NCBI GenBank assembly: GCA_030604885.1
Contig: JAUVUZ010000007.1
Location: 1-64,000 of the forward strand
From: Alphaproteobacteria bacterium
GTDB lineage: Bacteria; Pseudomonadota; Alphaproteobacteria; Rhodospirillales; Rhodospirillaceae
Direction of reading: 5' to 3'
DNA: 64,000 bases
Shown piece by piece: positions 38,118-50,771 of this stretch. The position numbers were made by a program, and so were the translations under genes. The notes beneath the pieces are model-generated. The model was not told the origin of the DNA, searched no databases, and was given only the letters and a program-made list of their open reading frames with translations. The stretch's first letter is position 1; every line of letters starts with the position of its first letter.

Positions 38118-38151
38118 AAACGCGAAGGGCCGGGACATCGCGCCCCGGCCC
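38118..38151 (-). terminator. Terminator of the aspartate aminotransferase gene
   Basis: On the minus strand GGGCCGGGG (38151-38143) pairs with CCCGGCCC (38134-38127), followed by TTCGCGTTT. The stem starts 26 bases after the stop. The T-run is imperfect. Confidence 0.65.
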
Positions 38152-38176
38152 TCCCGATACGTTTGCGCCCGCCGCC

Positions 38177-41651
<3,475 letters not shown>

Positions 41652-41660
41652 GCATACAAA

Positions 41661-41688
41661 AAGCCCGGCACGCAAAAGTGCCGGGCTT
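41661..41688. terminator. Bidirectional terminator between uvrB and the cold-shock gene
   Basis: AAGCCCGGCAC (41661-41671) pairs perfectly with GTGCCGGGCTT (41678-41688) around six bases. A/T tracts on both ends suit the convergent uvrB and cold-shock genes. Confidence 0.85.
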
Positions 41689-41714
41689 CGGTTTCCGGGC
41701 CAAGGCCCGAAAGA

Positions 41715-41924
41715 TCAAACCAGCCGGAGGCTGTCGGCGGCCATCTTGCCGCTCTTGCGATCGGCAACCAGCTCGAACTCGACCTTCTGGCCCTCGTCGA
41801 GGGACGAGAGACCGGCGCGCTCGACGGCGCTGATGTGAACGAAGGCATCGCTGCCGCCGTTGTCCGGGGAGATGAAACCAAAGCCCTTCTGGGCGTTAAA
41901 CCACTTCACGGTTCCCGTAGCCAT
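41715..41924 (-). CDS. cspA: Cold-shock domain protein
   Basis: This 69-residue protein is a single cold-shock domain with RNP1 (KGFGFISP) and RNP2 (DAFVHISAV). It binds single-stranded RNA and DNA. AAGGA lies eight bases upstream of the ATG. The 188-base gap to the next gene is probably a long leader, as is common for cold-shock genes. Confidence 0.97.
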   Translation of the reverse strand: MATGTVKWFNAQKGFGFISPDNGGSDAFVHISAVERAGLSSLDEGQKVEFELVADRKSGKMAADSLRLV

Positions 41925-42112
41925 GGGAAATCCTTTCATAAAACCTGCTGCCCGCTCTCGCGAGCCGTCGATAGCGCAGAGTTCGTGGAGACGTGCATCA
42001 TTGCCGCGCATCTTTCGGCGCGTCGACCGGGCGGTCGATACATTCCAGCGTCGACAGGAGGAGATGTGAGGGCAAATCGGACAAATTGCAAATTATTTTC
42101 TCCACCGAGTCC

Positions 42113-43096
42113 TCATCCCAACGCACCGGCGCGGCTTTGGCGGCGGTTTCGCTCGGTCACGGCGGCGTCGCGCAGCGCCTTGCGCCGCACCGCCACCGCC
42201 GCCAGCGCGGTGCCCGCCACGATCAGCGAAAGCCCGGCGGCGAGCGGCGGCGTGATGCGCTCGCCCAGCAGCAGGGCGGCGGAGAGCATGCCGACGATCG
42301 GCACCCCCATGGTCACGTTGGTCATGGCGAAGGTGCTGATGCGGCGGCCGTATTCGGTCGAGATCACGAAGCAGGCGGAGGTCGCCACCGGGCCGATGTA
42401 GAGCAGCAGGCCGAGCAGGTCGGGCGTCCACGCCACCCGCGCGGGCGATCCCTCCAGCGCCCAGGCGGCGAGGCCGAGCGGCAGCGCGGCGAACGCCATC
42501 TGCCACGGCGCCAGCTCCAGCGGCCGGGCGGCGAAGGCGTGCCGCCGCACGTGCAGGATCACCAGCGACCAGCAGATCGCCGCCAACAGCAGGAACAGGT
42601 TGCCCTTCACCACCCGCGAGTCGGACCAGTCCATCTCCACCGGCGAGCAGATCAGCGCGACGCCGGAGAGGCCCACCGCCAGCGCCAGGCCCTGCCACGC
42701 GGTGGGCCGCTGCCCCGCCAGCGCCCACGCCGCCAGCACCCCCCACAGCGGCGTGGTGTAACCCAGCACCGCGGCGCGCCCGGCGTCGGTGTACTGCATC
42801 GCCGTCAGCCCCAGGGCGGTGAACGCCATCATCTGCAAGCCGCCGATGCTGGCGACGATCGGCCAGTCGGCCCGGGGCGGCGGGCGGATGCCGCCGCGCG
42901 CCGCCACCAGCGCGAACAGGCAGGCGGCGCCGCTGGCGAAGCGGATCGCCGCCAGCCACAGCGGCGGCACCTCGCCCACCGCCAGTTTCATCGCGGGCCA
43001 CGAGAGTCCCCAGAACAGCACCATCGCCGCCAGCCACGGCAGGGAACGGGAGACGGCGAAGGCGGGCGCGGCGGGAACGGAAACGGCTGCGGTCAT
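42113..43096 (-). CDS. EamA/DMT-family transporter
   Basis: This 327-residue protein has ten hydrophobic helices in two EamA repeats (FWGLSWPAMKLAVGEVPPLW and the second starting LFLLLAAICWSLVILHVRRH). Such proteins export amino acids or metabolites. It is divergent from an Lrp/AsnC regulator, a frequent pairing for amino-acid exporters. I chose the ATG at 43096 with GGAG six bases upstream; a TTG 15 bases earlier is less likely. Confidence 0.9.
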   Translation of the reverse strand: MTAAVSVPAAPAFAVSRSLPWLAAMVLFWGLSWPAMKLAVGEVPPLWLAAIRFASGAACLFALVAARGGIRPPPRADWPIVASIGGLQMMAFTALGLTAMQYTDAGRAAVLGYTTPLWGVLAAWALAGQRPTAWQGLALAVGLSGVALICSPVEMDWSDSRVVKGNLFLLLAAICWSLVILHVRRHAFAARPLELAPWQMAFAALPLGLAAWALEGSPARVAWTPDLLGLLLYIGPVATSACFVISTEYGRRISTFAMTNVTMGVPIVGMLSAALLLGERITPPLAAGLSLIVAGTALAAVAVRRKALRDAAVTERNRRQSRAGALG

Positions 43097-43227
43097 GTCG
43101 GACTCCGGCAAGCGGGAAAGCTCCGATCATGGTATCCCCCGCCTCCGGGAATATCCGGTCTATCTCTATTCCGATGTGAGCATTTTGGGGTAGGATTGAC
43201 CTATACGATATACTCCAGGAGACGAAC

Positions 43228-43722
43228 GTGCCCCAACCGCGCCCGCACCTCGACGCCACCAGCCTGCGCATCCTCGACCTCCTCCAGGCCGACAGCGAGA
43301 TCAGCAACGCCGCGCTGGCGGAGCGGGTCGGGCTTTCGCCCTCCCCCTGCTGGCGCCGGGTGGCGGAGTTGAAGGCGCAAGGGGTGATCCGCGGCTCGGT
43401 GGCGCTGGTGAACCCCCACGCCCTCGGCCTCGCGGTCAACGCGTTCGTCTACGTGTCGCTGAAGCATCAGGACAAGTCGTCGCTGGAAATCTTCGACGCC
43501 GCGATCCGCGAGCGCCCGGAGGTGATGGAGTGCTACCTGATGAGCGGCGAGGCCGACTATCTGCTGCGGGTGGTGGTGGAAGACCTGATCAAGTTCCAGG
43601 AGCTGATGACCGAGGTGCTCACCCGCATCCCGGTGGTGGCGAACATCCGCTCGAGCTTCGCCCTCGCCCAGGTCAAATACGCCACCGCCCTGCCCACCGC
43701 CCACCTGAGGGAACAGGTTTAA
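43228..43722 (+). CDS. Lrp/AsnC-family transcriptional regulator
   Basis: This 164-residue protein has an N-terminal winged helix (about 8-60, LAERVGLSPSPCWRRVAELK) and a C-terminal RAM domain (about 75-150, VMECYLMSGEADYLLRVVVE). The start is GTG with AGGAGA nearby. The A/T-rich DNA just upstream (43195-43215) with TATA repeats may be its binding site. It probably controls the divergent EamA transporter and itself. Confidence 0.93.
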   Translation: MPQPRPHLDATSLRILDLLQADSEISNAALAERVGLSPSPCWRRVAELKAQGVIRGSVALVNPHALGLAVNAFVYVSLKHQDKSSLEIFDAAIRERPEVMECYLMSGEADYLLRVVVEDLIKFQELMTEVLTRIPVVANIRSSFALAQVKYATALPTAHLREQV

Positions 43723-44198
43723 GGCACGGCCTCGACCGGGGCCTGCGCCGCCAGCAGCGCCTGCATCGCCCGTTCGCGGGCGCCGGGGGCGTCGGGCTTG
43801 GGAATACCCGCGTAGTCGCCGCGCAGGATCCGCAGCGCGGTGCGCTCCTCGTCGATCTCGGCGGAGGTGCGGAAGCCCAGGCGCCGCAGCAGCGGCAGCG
43901 GCGGGCACCAGCCCTGCAGCGCGTGCTGGAGCAGGAAGCCGCTCACCAGCGCCGGCAGCAGGAACAGCCGCACGTGCACCCGCGCCGCCAGCACCGCGCC
44001 GATCAGCCCGAGGGTGGCGGCGTTGGTTTCCAGCACCCGCTCGATGTCCCACTCGCGGTCGAGCGCGCGCAACTGCGCGGGGAGCAGGTCGGGCCGCTCG
44101 GCCAGATACATCACTCGCGCCTGCATGCGCGCGCGGATGCGGAGGTTGATCTCCTCGGGGGTGTTCTCGGCCACCCGCCGCGTCGTCGGGGCAAACAT
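43719..44198 (-). CDS. DUF2892/YgaP membrane-domain-like protein
   Basis: This 159-residue protein has a soluble N-terminal part (about 1-55) and two hydrophobic segments (about 60-92), with ETNAATLGLIGAVLAARVHV and QGWCPPLPLLRRLGFRT. The cysteine-proline and following text match the membrane part of YgaP-like proteins. A rhodanese gene lies 73 bases upstream on the same strand, and in E. coli YgaP both parts are one protein. It overlaps the lrp gene's end by four bases, convergently. Confidence 0.72.
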   Translation of the reverse strand: MFAPTTRRVAENTPEEINLRIRARMQARVMYLAERPDLLPAQLRALDREWDIERVLETNAATLGLIGAVLAARVHVRLFLLPALVSGFLLQHALQGWCPPLPLLRRLGFRTSAEIDEERTALRILRGDYAGIPKPDAPGARERAMQALLAAQAPVEAVP

Positions 44199-44271
44199 CG
44201 CAAACCTCCGCTCGCCGGTTGAATCCGTGCGGAGTCAACCGGCGAGGGGGGCCGAGGTTCCCGTCCGGCGG

Positions 44272-44685
44272 TCAGTGGACCCTGGCGTGGCGCGGTTCCA
44301 CCGTCTCGATCGGCGCGCCCGCGCCGAGCCAGGCGGTGTATCCGCCCGCGATGTGGCACACCGGGGTCAGGCCCATGTCCTCCAGGGTCGCGGTGGCGAG
44401 GGCGGAGCGCCACGAGGACTTGCAATAGAGCACGAAGGTTTTGCCCTCGGCGAACACGTCGCGGTAATAGGGGCTTTCCGGGTCCACCCAGAATTCCAGC
44501 ATCCCGCGCGGCGCGTTGAAGGCGCCGGGAATCTTGCCCTCCCGCTCCAGCTCGCGCACGTCGCGGATGTCGACGAACACCACGTCGGGCTTGCCGAGCA
44601 TCGCCTGCGCCTCCGCCACGCTGATCGTCGTGATCCGCGCCGACGCGTCCTCCACCAACTGCTTGTACCCGCGCTTCAAGGGCAT
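44272..44685 (-). CDS. Rhodanese-like sulfurtransferase
   Basis: This 137-residue single-domain protein has the rhodanese opening VVFVDIRDVRELEREGKIPG at 35-54 and the active-site cysteine C88 in VLYCKSSWRSALA. It transfers sulfane sulfur as a persulfide. The downstream gene encodes a YgaP-type membrane partner. The ATG at 44685 has GGGAGG seven bases upstream. Confidence 0.92.
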   Translation of the reverse strand: MPLKRGYKQLVEDASARITTISVAEAQAMLGKPDVVFVDIRDVRELEREGKIPGAFNAPRGMLEFWVDPESPYYRDVFAEGKTFVLYCKSSWRSALATATLEDMGLTPVCHIAGGYTAWLGAGAPIETVEPRHARVH

Positions 44686-44782
44686 GGCGTCCTCCCAGGT
44701 GTCCGTTTCGCGTGGGCGGCGCTGCCGCCGCATCGCAGCAAGTCTACCCCCGATCGACGCGGCCCACCCGCAAAAACGCGCC

Positions 44783-45244
44783 TCAGGCGAGACTGCGGAA
44801 CAGCGGGATGGTGTCGGCGGCGGCGGCGCCGGTGGGGGCGTAGCCGTGGCGGAGGTAGAAGGTTTCGGCGGTGATCGAGGCGGGCACCAGCAGCACCGCG
44901 TGGCCCTCGGCGCGGGCGAGATCCTCGACGGCGCGCAGGAGGCGCGAGCCAATGCCGCGTCCGTGGGCGTCGGGGCGGACGTAGAGGCTGCGCAGGGCGG
45001 CGCCCTTGGGGGTCCGCTCCAACCCGGCGGTGCCTATCACCTCGCCCGCCGCCTCCGCCACCAGCACGGTGCGCGCGGCGAGGCGGGCGCGCACCCCCTC
45101 CGGCCCCGCGCCCGCCACCATGTCGGCGATGGCGTCGATGGGATAGTCGCGCGCGTTGACCTCGCGGAGGGCGCGCACGATCACCGCGCTGATCGCCTCC
45201 GCGTCCGCGTCCTCCGCCGGTCGGATATGCAGGGTGCCGTCCAT
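44783..45244 (-). CDS. GNAT-family N-acetyltransferase
   Basis: This 153-residue protein has the acetyl-CoA loop SLYVRPDAHGRGIGSRLLRA and a C-terminal ETFYLRHGYAPTG, both typical. The acceptor is unknown. The chosen ATG at 45244 begins the conserved opening LHIRPAEDADAEAI. Confidence 0.88.
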   Translation of the reverse strand: MDGTLHIRPAEDADAEAISAVIVRALREVNARDYPIDAIADMVAGAGPEGVRARLAARTVLVAEAAGEVIGTAGLERTPKGAALRSLYVRPDAHGRGIGSRLLRAVEDLARAEGHAVLLVPASITAETFYLRHGYAPTGAAAADTIPLFRSLA

Positions 45245-45344
45245 CGCCGCCTCCCGGGGCAGTCTACACCCTGGCCGCCCCGGCGTCAGGTTGGCGGCCT
45301 TCCGCCCCGTGCCCATGTGGGAAGGGGCAACGGCGGAGGCGGCG

Positions 45345-45869
45345 ATGGCATACGGATTTCAGACCCAGGCGTTCGTGGACCTGGCGCTGGCGATGCGCGA
45401 TCACCCGCGGGGCGTGCCGCGCCAGGGCGACCGGCTGCGCGACCTGTCGCGGCTTTATCTCTTCGCCGCCAAGGAGCTGTTCCGCCTGATGGCGCTGATC
45501 CTCGAGGCGCAACTGGCGGCCTCGCCGCGCGGCGAACGCTACCGCGCCTTTCTGCCGATCTACGACGACCGGGTGGCCGCGGCGCTGGCGGAACTGGAGC
45601 CATTCCTGCTGGGGGACGACGTGCGCGCGATCATCGACTTCCTCGAAGGGGTGCGGCAAAGCGCCCTGGCGGAAGAGATGGTGGCGTTGCAGAACGGCGT
45701 CGCCGCCTCCCCCGGCGAGGGGCGCGACCTCGCCGCCGACGCCGAGGCCGCCACCACCGTCACCAACTCCCTCAAGGAGCAGATCCTCCGCCGGGTGAAA
45801 AACCCCTGGCTCGCGGACATCCTCCACGCCGTCAACGAGGTGATCGGCGTGGTGCGGGCGGTGGCCTGA
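45345..45869 (+). CDS. Hypothetical helical protein
   Basis: This 174-residue protein begins MAYGFQTQAFVDLALAMRDH and is predicted to be almost all helical with no membrane segment. I do not recognise a family. The ATG at 45345 has GGAGG five bases upstream; an ATG 30 bases earlier is less well placed. It ends two bases before the convergent NfeD-like gene. It looks real from its ribosome site and codon use. Confidence 0.6.
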   Translation: MAYGFQTQAFVDLALAMRDHPRGVPRQGDRLRDLSRLYLFAAKELFRLMALILEAQLAASPRGERYRAFLPIYDDRVAAALAELEPFLLGDDVRAIIDFLEGVRQSALAEEMVALQNGVAASPGEGRDLAADAEAATTVTNSLKEQILRRVKNPWLADILHAVNEVIGVVRAVA

Positions 45870-45871
45870 GC

Positions 45872-46324
45872 CTACGCCGCCTTCACCTTCACGCCTTCCT
45901 CGTCCGCCCCCACCACGCGGATCGGGGTGCCCTGGGGGAGGTTGTCGTCGGCGCGGGCGGGGTAGGTGCGGCCGTCCACCTCCACGTCGCCGTGGCCGTT
46001 GCGGAAGTCGGCGGTCACCGTGCCGCGCTTGCCGATCAGGCGGATGCCGGGGATCTGCGCGAACAGCTCGGCGCGCGCCTCGTCGCGGCGGCGGGTGCGG
46101 CGTCCGCCGATCCAGGAGAGGACGCTGCACCCGATCCAACACGCCACCTGGGTGGCGCCGCTCGCCGAGGTGAGCGCGGCGACCATGGCGGCGAACAGCG
46201 CCCCCATGCCGACGGCGCGCAGCACGCCCCAGTCGCGCCAACTGCCCAAGGCCATCAGCAGCAGGCCCGCGACCGCCCATTTCCAGGCGGGCAGCGCCGC
46301 CATTTCCACGCCGAGGATGTCCAC
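45872..46324 (-). CDS. NfeD-like membrane protein with OB-fold tail
   Basis: This 150-residue protein has two to three N-terminal hydrophobic helices (about 12-70) and a C-terminal beta-rich domain (about 95-150, [20 protein letters not shown]) of the NfeD type. NfeD proteins work with stomatin/flotillin-like partners in membrane organisation. No stomatin gene is adjacent here. It follows rmuC by one base. Confidence 0.85.
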   Translation of the reverse strand: MDILGVEMAALPAWKWAVAGLLLMALGSWRDWGVLRAVGMGALFAAMVAALTSASGATQVACWIGCSVLSWIGGRRTRRRDEARAELFAQIPGIRLIGKRGTVTADFRNGHGDVEVDGRTYPARADDNLPQGTPIRVVGADEEGVKVKAA

Positions 46325-46325
46325 G

Positions 46326-47450
46326 TTACACCGTCTCCCCCGGGGCGGCCTCGGGCGGGGCGAGGCCCAAGTCGGCCCCCTCCGGCGCGCCGAGCTGCAC
46401 CGCCTCGATCTTTTCCGCGCGGCTGGTGATCTTGCTCATCGAGGTCTGCACCAGCCCCACGTCCGCCTGCGCCTGGCCGATGTGGGTGAACAGCTTCTTC
46501 AGCCGGTCGTCGAGGCGCACCACGTCTTCCAGCAGGGAGCCGACCTCCTTCTGGATGCGCCCGGCCTGCTTGCGCATCTGCACGTCCTTCAGCACCGCGC
46601 GCACGGTGTTGAGGGTGGCCATCAGGGTGGTGGGGGAGACGATCCACACGCGGTGGCGGTAGCTCTCCTCGATCACCGAGCGGAAGCTCGCGTGCAGCTC
46701 GGCGTAGACCGCCTCGGAGGGCAGGAACATCAGCGCGGATTCCGCCGTCTCCCCGGCGATGATGTAGCGGGAGGAAATGTCCTTGATGTGCTTCAGCACG
46801 TCGTCGGCGAAGCGGCGCTGCGCCACCTTGCGCGCCGCGTCGTCGCCGCAGTCGCGCAGCGCCTGGTAGCCGTCGAGCGGGAACTTGGCGTCGATCACGA
46901 TCGGCCCGGGCGGGTTGGGCAGCAGCAGCAGGCAGTCGGCGCGACGGCCGTTGGAGAGCGACGCCTGGAAGGCGTAGGCGTCCGACGGCAGGGCGGCGGT
47001 GACGATGTCGTGCATCTGCACCTCGCCGAACGCGCCGCGCGCCTGCTTGTTGGAGAGGATGTCCTGCAACCCCACCACCTGGGTGGAGAGCGCGGTGAGG
47101 TTCTGCTGCGCCGCGTCGATCACCGCCAAGCGCTCGCGCAGGTCGTGCAGGGTGGCGGCGGTCTTTTCCGCCGAAACCGTCAGCCCCTCGCCCACCCGGC
47201 GCGTCACCTCGGCGAGGCGGTCGTCCATCGCCTTGGCGAGGGCGCGCTCCTGCGCCTGCATCCGCTCCGCCAGCATCGCCTGGCTCGCCGCCTGGGTTTC
47301 CGCCATCTGCGCCAGCCGCCCGGCCAGCTCGCCCAGCAGCGGGTCCGGCCCCGGCTGCGCCTTGGGCCGCGCCGCCAGCCACGCCACCGCCGCCGCAATC
47401 GCGCCGACGACCGCCGCCAGCGCCACCGCCTCGATACCTCCGAAACTCAT
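46326..47450 (-). CDS. rmuC: DNA recombination protein RmuC homologue
   Basis: This 374-residue protein has an N-terminal membrane helix (about 8-25), a coiled coil (about 40-130), and the RmuC nuclease-like core with GEVQMHDIV and [17 protein letters not shown]. It is thought to limit DNA inversions and rearrangements. The ATG at 47450 has AGGAGG upstream. It is divergent from def. Confidence 0.92.
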   Translation of the reverse strand: MSFGGIEAVALAAVVGAIAAAVAWLAARPKAQPGPDPLLGELAGRLAQMAETQAASQAMLAERMQAQERALAKAMDDRLAEVTRRVGEGLTVSAEKTAATLHDLRERLAVIDAAQQNLTALSTQVVGLQDILSNKQARGAFGEVQMHDIVTAALPSDAYAFQASLSNGRRADCLLLLPNPPGPIVIDAKFPLDGYQALRDCGDDAARKVAQRRFADDVLKHIKDISSRYIIAGETAESALMFLPSEAVYAELHASFRSVIEESYRHRVWIVSPTTLMATLNTVRAVLKDVQMRKQAGRIQKEVGSLLEDVVRLDDRLKKLFTHIGQAQADVGLVQTSMSKITSRAEKIEAVQLGAPEGADLGLAPPEAAPGETV

Positions 47451-47552
47451 GTCTCCTCCTTGGTTGGCGCAAGGATAGGCCGCTTGACGGAAGGGGGCAA
47501 TTGGCCCTATTTCCCCACTGATACGGATTTGCAACAAGGACACCCGCGCGCA

Positions 47553-48068
47553 ATGGCGATTCTGCCGATTCTGGTCGCCCCCGACCCCCGTCTCAAGACC
47601 AAGGCCAAGCCGGTGGAGGCGGTCGACGAAGACCTGCGGCGCCTGATCGACGACATGCTGGAAACCATGTACGACGCGCCGGGCATCGGCCTCGCCGCGC
47701 CCCAGGTGGGGGTGCTGCTGCGCCTGCTGGTGCTCGACGTGGCGGGCAAGGACGAGCCGCCCGCGCCGATGGCGTTCGTCAACCCGGAGATCGTTTGGGA
47801 ATCCGAGGAGATGAGCGTCTACGAGGAGGGCTGCCTCTCGATCCCCTCCCACTACGCCGAGGTGGAGCGCCCGGCGCAGGTGAAGGTGCGCTACCTCGAC
47901 CGCGACGGGCAGAAGCAGGAGGTCCTCGCCGACGGCCTGCTCGCCACCTGCCTCCAGCACGAGATCGACCACCTCGACGGCAAGCTGTTCATCGACTATC
48001 TCTCGTCGCTCAAGCGCAACATGATCCTGCGCAAGCTCAAGAAGGAAACCACCCGCGAAACCGCCTGA
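47553..48068 (+). CDS. def: Peptide deformylase
   Basis: This 171-residue protein has all three deformylase motifs: [10 protein letters not shown] (44-53), EGCLSIP (92-98) and QHEIDHLDG (135-143). The metal ligands are C94, H136 and H140. It removes the N-formyl group from new proteins. It starts the def-fmt-truA cluster. Confidence 0.98.
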   Translation: MAILPILVAPDPRLKTKAKPVEAVDEDLRRLIDDMLETMYDAPGIGLAAPQVGVLLRLLVLDVAGKDEPPAPMAFVNPEIVWESEEMSVYEEGCLSIPSHYAEVERPAQVKVRYLDRDGQKQEVLADGLLATCLQHEIDHLDGKLFIDYLSSLKRNMILRKLKKETTRETA

Positions 48069-48098
48069 GCGGCGCGCGGGACTTCCGGGGGGAAGGAA

Positions 48099-49019
48099 AT
48101 GGGCCGCCTGCGCGTGGCGTTCATGGGAACGCCCGAATTCGCCGCCACCGCGCTCGCCGCGGTCGCCGCCGAGCACGACGTCGTCTGCGTCTATTCCCAG
48201 CCGCCCCGGCCCGCCGGGCGGGGCTACAAGCTGGTGCCCTCGGCGGTGCAGGCCAAGGCCGAGGCGCTCGGCATTCCGGTGCGCTGCCCGGCGTCGCTGA
48301 AATCCCCGGAGGAGCAGGCGGCGTTCGCCGACCTCGGCCTCGACGCGGCGGTGGTGGCGGCCTACGGGTTGATCCTGCCCAAGCCGATTCTCGACGCGCC
48401 GCGCCTCGGCTGCGTCAACATCCACGCCTCGCTGCTGCCGCGCTGGCGCGGCGCCGCGCCGATCCAGCGCGCGATCCTCGCGGGCGACGCGGAAACCGGC
48501 GTCACCATCATGCAGATGGACGCAGGCCTGGACACCGGCGACATGCTGAAGATCGGCCGCCTGCCGATCGGCCCCGCGACCACCGCCGCCGACCTCCACG
48601 ACGCCCTCGCCGACCTCGGCGCGCGCCTCGCGGTGGAGACCCTGGCGGAGATGGCGGCGGGCACCGCGATCCGCACGCCGCAGCCCGCCGAGGGCGTCAC
48701 CTACGCGCACAAGATCGACAAGACCGAGGCCCGCATCGACTGGACCCGCAGTGCCGCCGAGGTGAGCGCCCAGGTGCGTGGCCTCTCCCCCTTCCCCGGC
48801 GCGTGGTGCGACCTGGGCGGCGAGCGCATCAAGGTGCTGAACGCGGCGGTGGAGCCGGGCACCGGCGCGCCCGGCACGGCGCTGGACGAGGCTCTCAAGG
48901 TCGCCTGCGGCGAGGGCGCGGTGCGCCTCACCCGGCTGCAGCGCGCCGGGGCCAAGCCGGTGGACGCGAAGGGCTTCCTCAACGGCCGGGCGGTGCCCGC
49001 CGGAACGGCGTTCGCCTGA
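48099..49019 (+). CDS. fmt: Methionyl-tRNA formyltransferase
   Basis: This 306-residue protein has the formyl-THF site [20 protein letters not shown] at about 108-127 and a C-terminal tRNA-binding barrel. It formylates initiator Met-tRNA. It follows def by 30 bases and its stop overlaps the truA start by one base (TGATG). Confidence 0.98.
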   Translation: MGRLRVAFMGTPEFAATALAAVAAEHDVVCVYSQPPRPAGRGYKLVPSAVQAKAEALGIPVRCPASLKSPEEQAAFADLGLDAAVVAAYGLILPKPILDAPRLGCVNIHASLLPRWRGAAPIQRAILAGDAETGVTIMQMDAGLDTGDMLKIGRLPIGPATTAADLHDALADLGARLAVETLAEMAAGTAIRTPQPAEGVTYAHKIDKTEARIDWTRSAAEVSAQVRGLSPFPGAWCDLGGERIKVLNAAVEPGTGAPGTALDEALKVACGEGAVRLTRLQRAGAKPVDAKGFLNGRAVPAGTAFA

Positions 49020-49786
49020 TGCCGCGGGTCAAGCTCATCCTCGAATACGACGGCCGCGGCTTCGTCGGCTGGCAGCGGCAGGACAACGGCCCCTCGGTGC
49101 AGGCGGCGCTGGAAGACGCGATCGCCGCCTACTGCGGCCAGCCCTGCCCGGCGTTCGCCTCCGGCCGCACCGACGCGGGCGTCCACGCCGAGGGCCAGGT
49201 GGCGCACTTCGACTGCCCCCGGGCCGACACACCCGAAACCATCCGCGCCGCCCTCAACTTCCACATCAGGCCCAAGACCGTGGCGGTGCTCGCCGCCGAG
49301 ATCGTGCCCGACGATTTCCACGCCCGGTTTTCCTGCACCGGCCGCAGCTATCTCTACCGCATCCTCAACCGCCCGGCGCACCCGGCGCTCGAGGCCGGGC
49401 GGGTGTGGTGGGTGCAGCGGCCGCTGGACGCGCGGGCGATGCACGAGGCGGCGCAGGTGCTGGTGGGGCGGCACGACTTCACCTCGTTCCGCGCCGTCGC
49501 CTGCCAGTCGAAGTCGCCGGTCAAGACCCTCGATTCGCTGGAAGTTTCGCGCTACGGCGAGATCGTCGAGGTGCGCACCTCGGCGCGCTCGTTCCTGCAC
49601 CATCAGGTGCGCAACATGGTGGGCACGCTGAAGCTGGTGGGCGAGGGCAAGTGGGGGCCGCGCCAGGTGGAAAAGGCCCTGGCCGCCCGCGACCGCGCCG
49701 CCGCCGGGCCGACCGCGCCGCCCGACGGGCTGGTGTTCCTCTCGGCGCGCTACGAGCCGATGCCGCCCGCCAGCCCGGCCATGTAG
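49019..49786 (+). CDS. truA: tRNA pseudouridine(38-40) synthase TruA
   Basis: This 255-residue protein has the catalytic aspartate D52 in ASGRTDAGVHAEGQVAHFD and a C-terminal YEPMPPASPAM. It modifies U38-U40 in the tRNA anticodon arm. Its last 37 bases overlap the 3' end of the convergent exchanger gene. Confidence 0.97.
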   Translation: MPRVKLILEYDGRGFVGWQRQDNGPSVQAALEDAIAAYCGQPCPAFASGRTDAGVHAEGQVAHFDCPRADTPETIRAALNFHIRPKTVAVLAAEIVPDDFHARFSCTGRSYLYRILNRPAHPALEAGRVWWVQRPLDARAMHEAAQVLVGRHDFTSFRAVACQSKSPVKTLDSLEVSRYGEIVEVRTSARSFLHHQVRNMVGTLKLVGEGKWGPRQVEKALAARDRAAAGPTAPPDGLVFLSARYEPMPPASPAM

Positions 49787-50712
49787 ACGCCGTAGCCCGC
49801 CAGCAGCGCGAACCCCAGGGGCCGGGGCACCTGGCGCAAAATCAGCACCGCCGCCGCCAGCGCCACCATGCTCACCGCGAGAATCCAGGTGTCGCGCTGG
49901 GCGATTTCGTCGGGCACCGCGATCGGCGTCACCAGCGCGGTGACGCCGAGAATCCCGAGCACGTTGAAGATGTTGGAGCCGAGGACGTTGCCGAGGGCGA
50001 CGTCGCTCTCCTTTTTCGCCGCCGCCACCAGGGCGGTGACGAGTTCGGGCAGCGAGGTGCCCACCGCCACCACCGTCACGCCGATCACGCTTTCCGACAC
50101 CCCCCAGCGCGACGCCAGCTCCACCGCGCCGCCCACCAGGAAGCGCGCCCCCAGCATCACCCCGGCGAGGCCCAGCGCGGTGAGACCCGCCCCGGCCCAC
50201 AGGCTGGGCTTGAAGCCCTCGCTTTCCTTCAGCCCCGCCTCGCCCTCGCGCAGACGCGCCATCGCCGCGTCGCGCCGGTCGGCGAGAATGGTGCCGACGG
50301 TGTAGAGCGCCAGCACCGCCAGCAGCGCGCCGCCCATCCAGCGCGTCACCGCGCCCCAGATCAGCAGCCCCACCACCGCCAGGGTGGCGAGGCCGGTGAC
50401 CGCGAGGTCGCGCCGCACCCCCGGCGCGTCGGCAGGCACCGGGTACAGCAGCGCGGCCAAGCCGAGGATCAGCATCACGTTGGCGATGTTGGAGCCGACG
50501 ACGTTGCCCACGGCGATGTCGGGCGCGCCCATCAGCGCCGCCTGCACGCTCGCCAGCAGTTCGGGGGTGGAGGTGCCGAAGCCCACCAGGGTGAGGCCGA
50601 TCACCAGCGGCGAGATGCCCGCCCGCCGCGCCACCGCCACCGCGCCGCGCACCAGCAGGTCGCCGCCCGCCACCAGAAGCGCCAGGCCGCCCAGAATCGT
50701 CACCGCCAGCAT
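49750..50712 (-). CDS. Na+/Ca2+-exchanger-family membrane protein (YrbG type)
   Basis: This 320-residue protein has about ten helices and the two inverted alpha-repeats: GFGTSTPELLASVQAAL with GNVVGSNIANVMLILG, and AVGTSLPELVTALVAA with GNVLGSNIFNVLGILG. The conserved Glu and Ser/Asn residues form the ion site. It exchanges Ca2+ or similar for Na+ or K+. It overlaps truA's end convergently. Confidence 0.93.
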   Translation of the reverse strand: MLAVTILGGLALLVAGGDLLVRGAVAVARRAGISPLVIGLTLVGFGTSTPELLASVQAALMGAPDIAVGNVVGSNIANVMLILGLAALLYPVPADAPGVRRDLAVTGLATLAVVGLLIWGAVTRWMGGALLAVLALYTVGTILADRRDAAMARLREGEAGLKESEGFKPSLWAGAGLTALGLAGVMLGARFLVGGAVELASRWGVSESVIGVTVVAVGTSLPELVTALVAAAKKESDVALGNVLGSNIFNVLGILGVTALVTPIAVPDEIAQRDTWILAVSMVALAAAVLILRQVPRPLGFALLAGYGVYMAGLAGGIGS

Positions 50713-50771
50713 CCCGTCCCTCCTCCCGTTGCCGGATGGACGTGGGGGGCCGGGCGGGGGCGGTCAACCGC

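Noticed and set aside
43185-43214. TTGGGG/TATACT as the lrp promoter
   Set aside because: The predicted start would leave only about seven bases before the GTG and cut the ribosome site. The A/T-rich repeats may instead be regulator sites.
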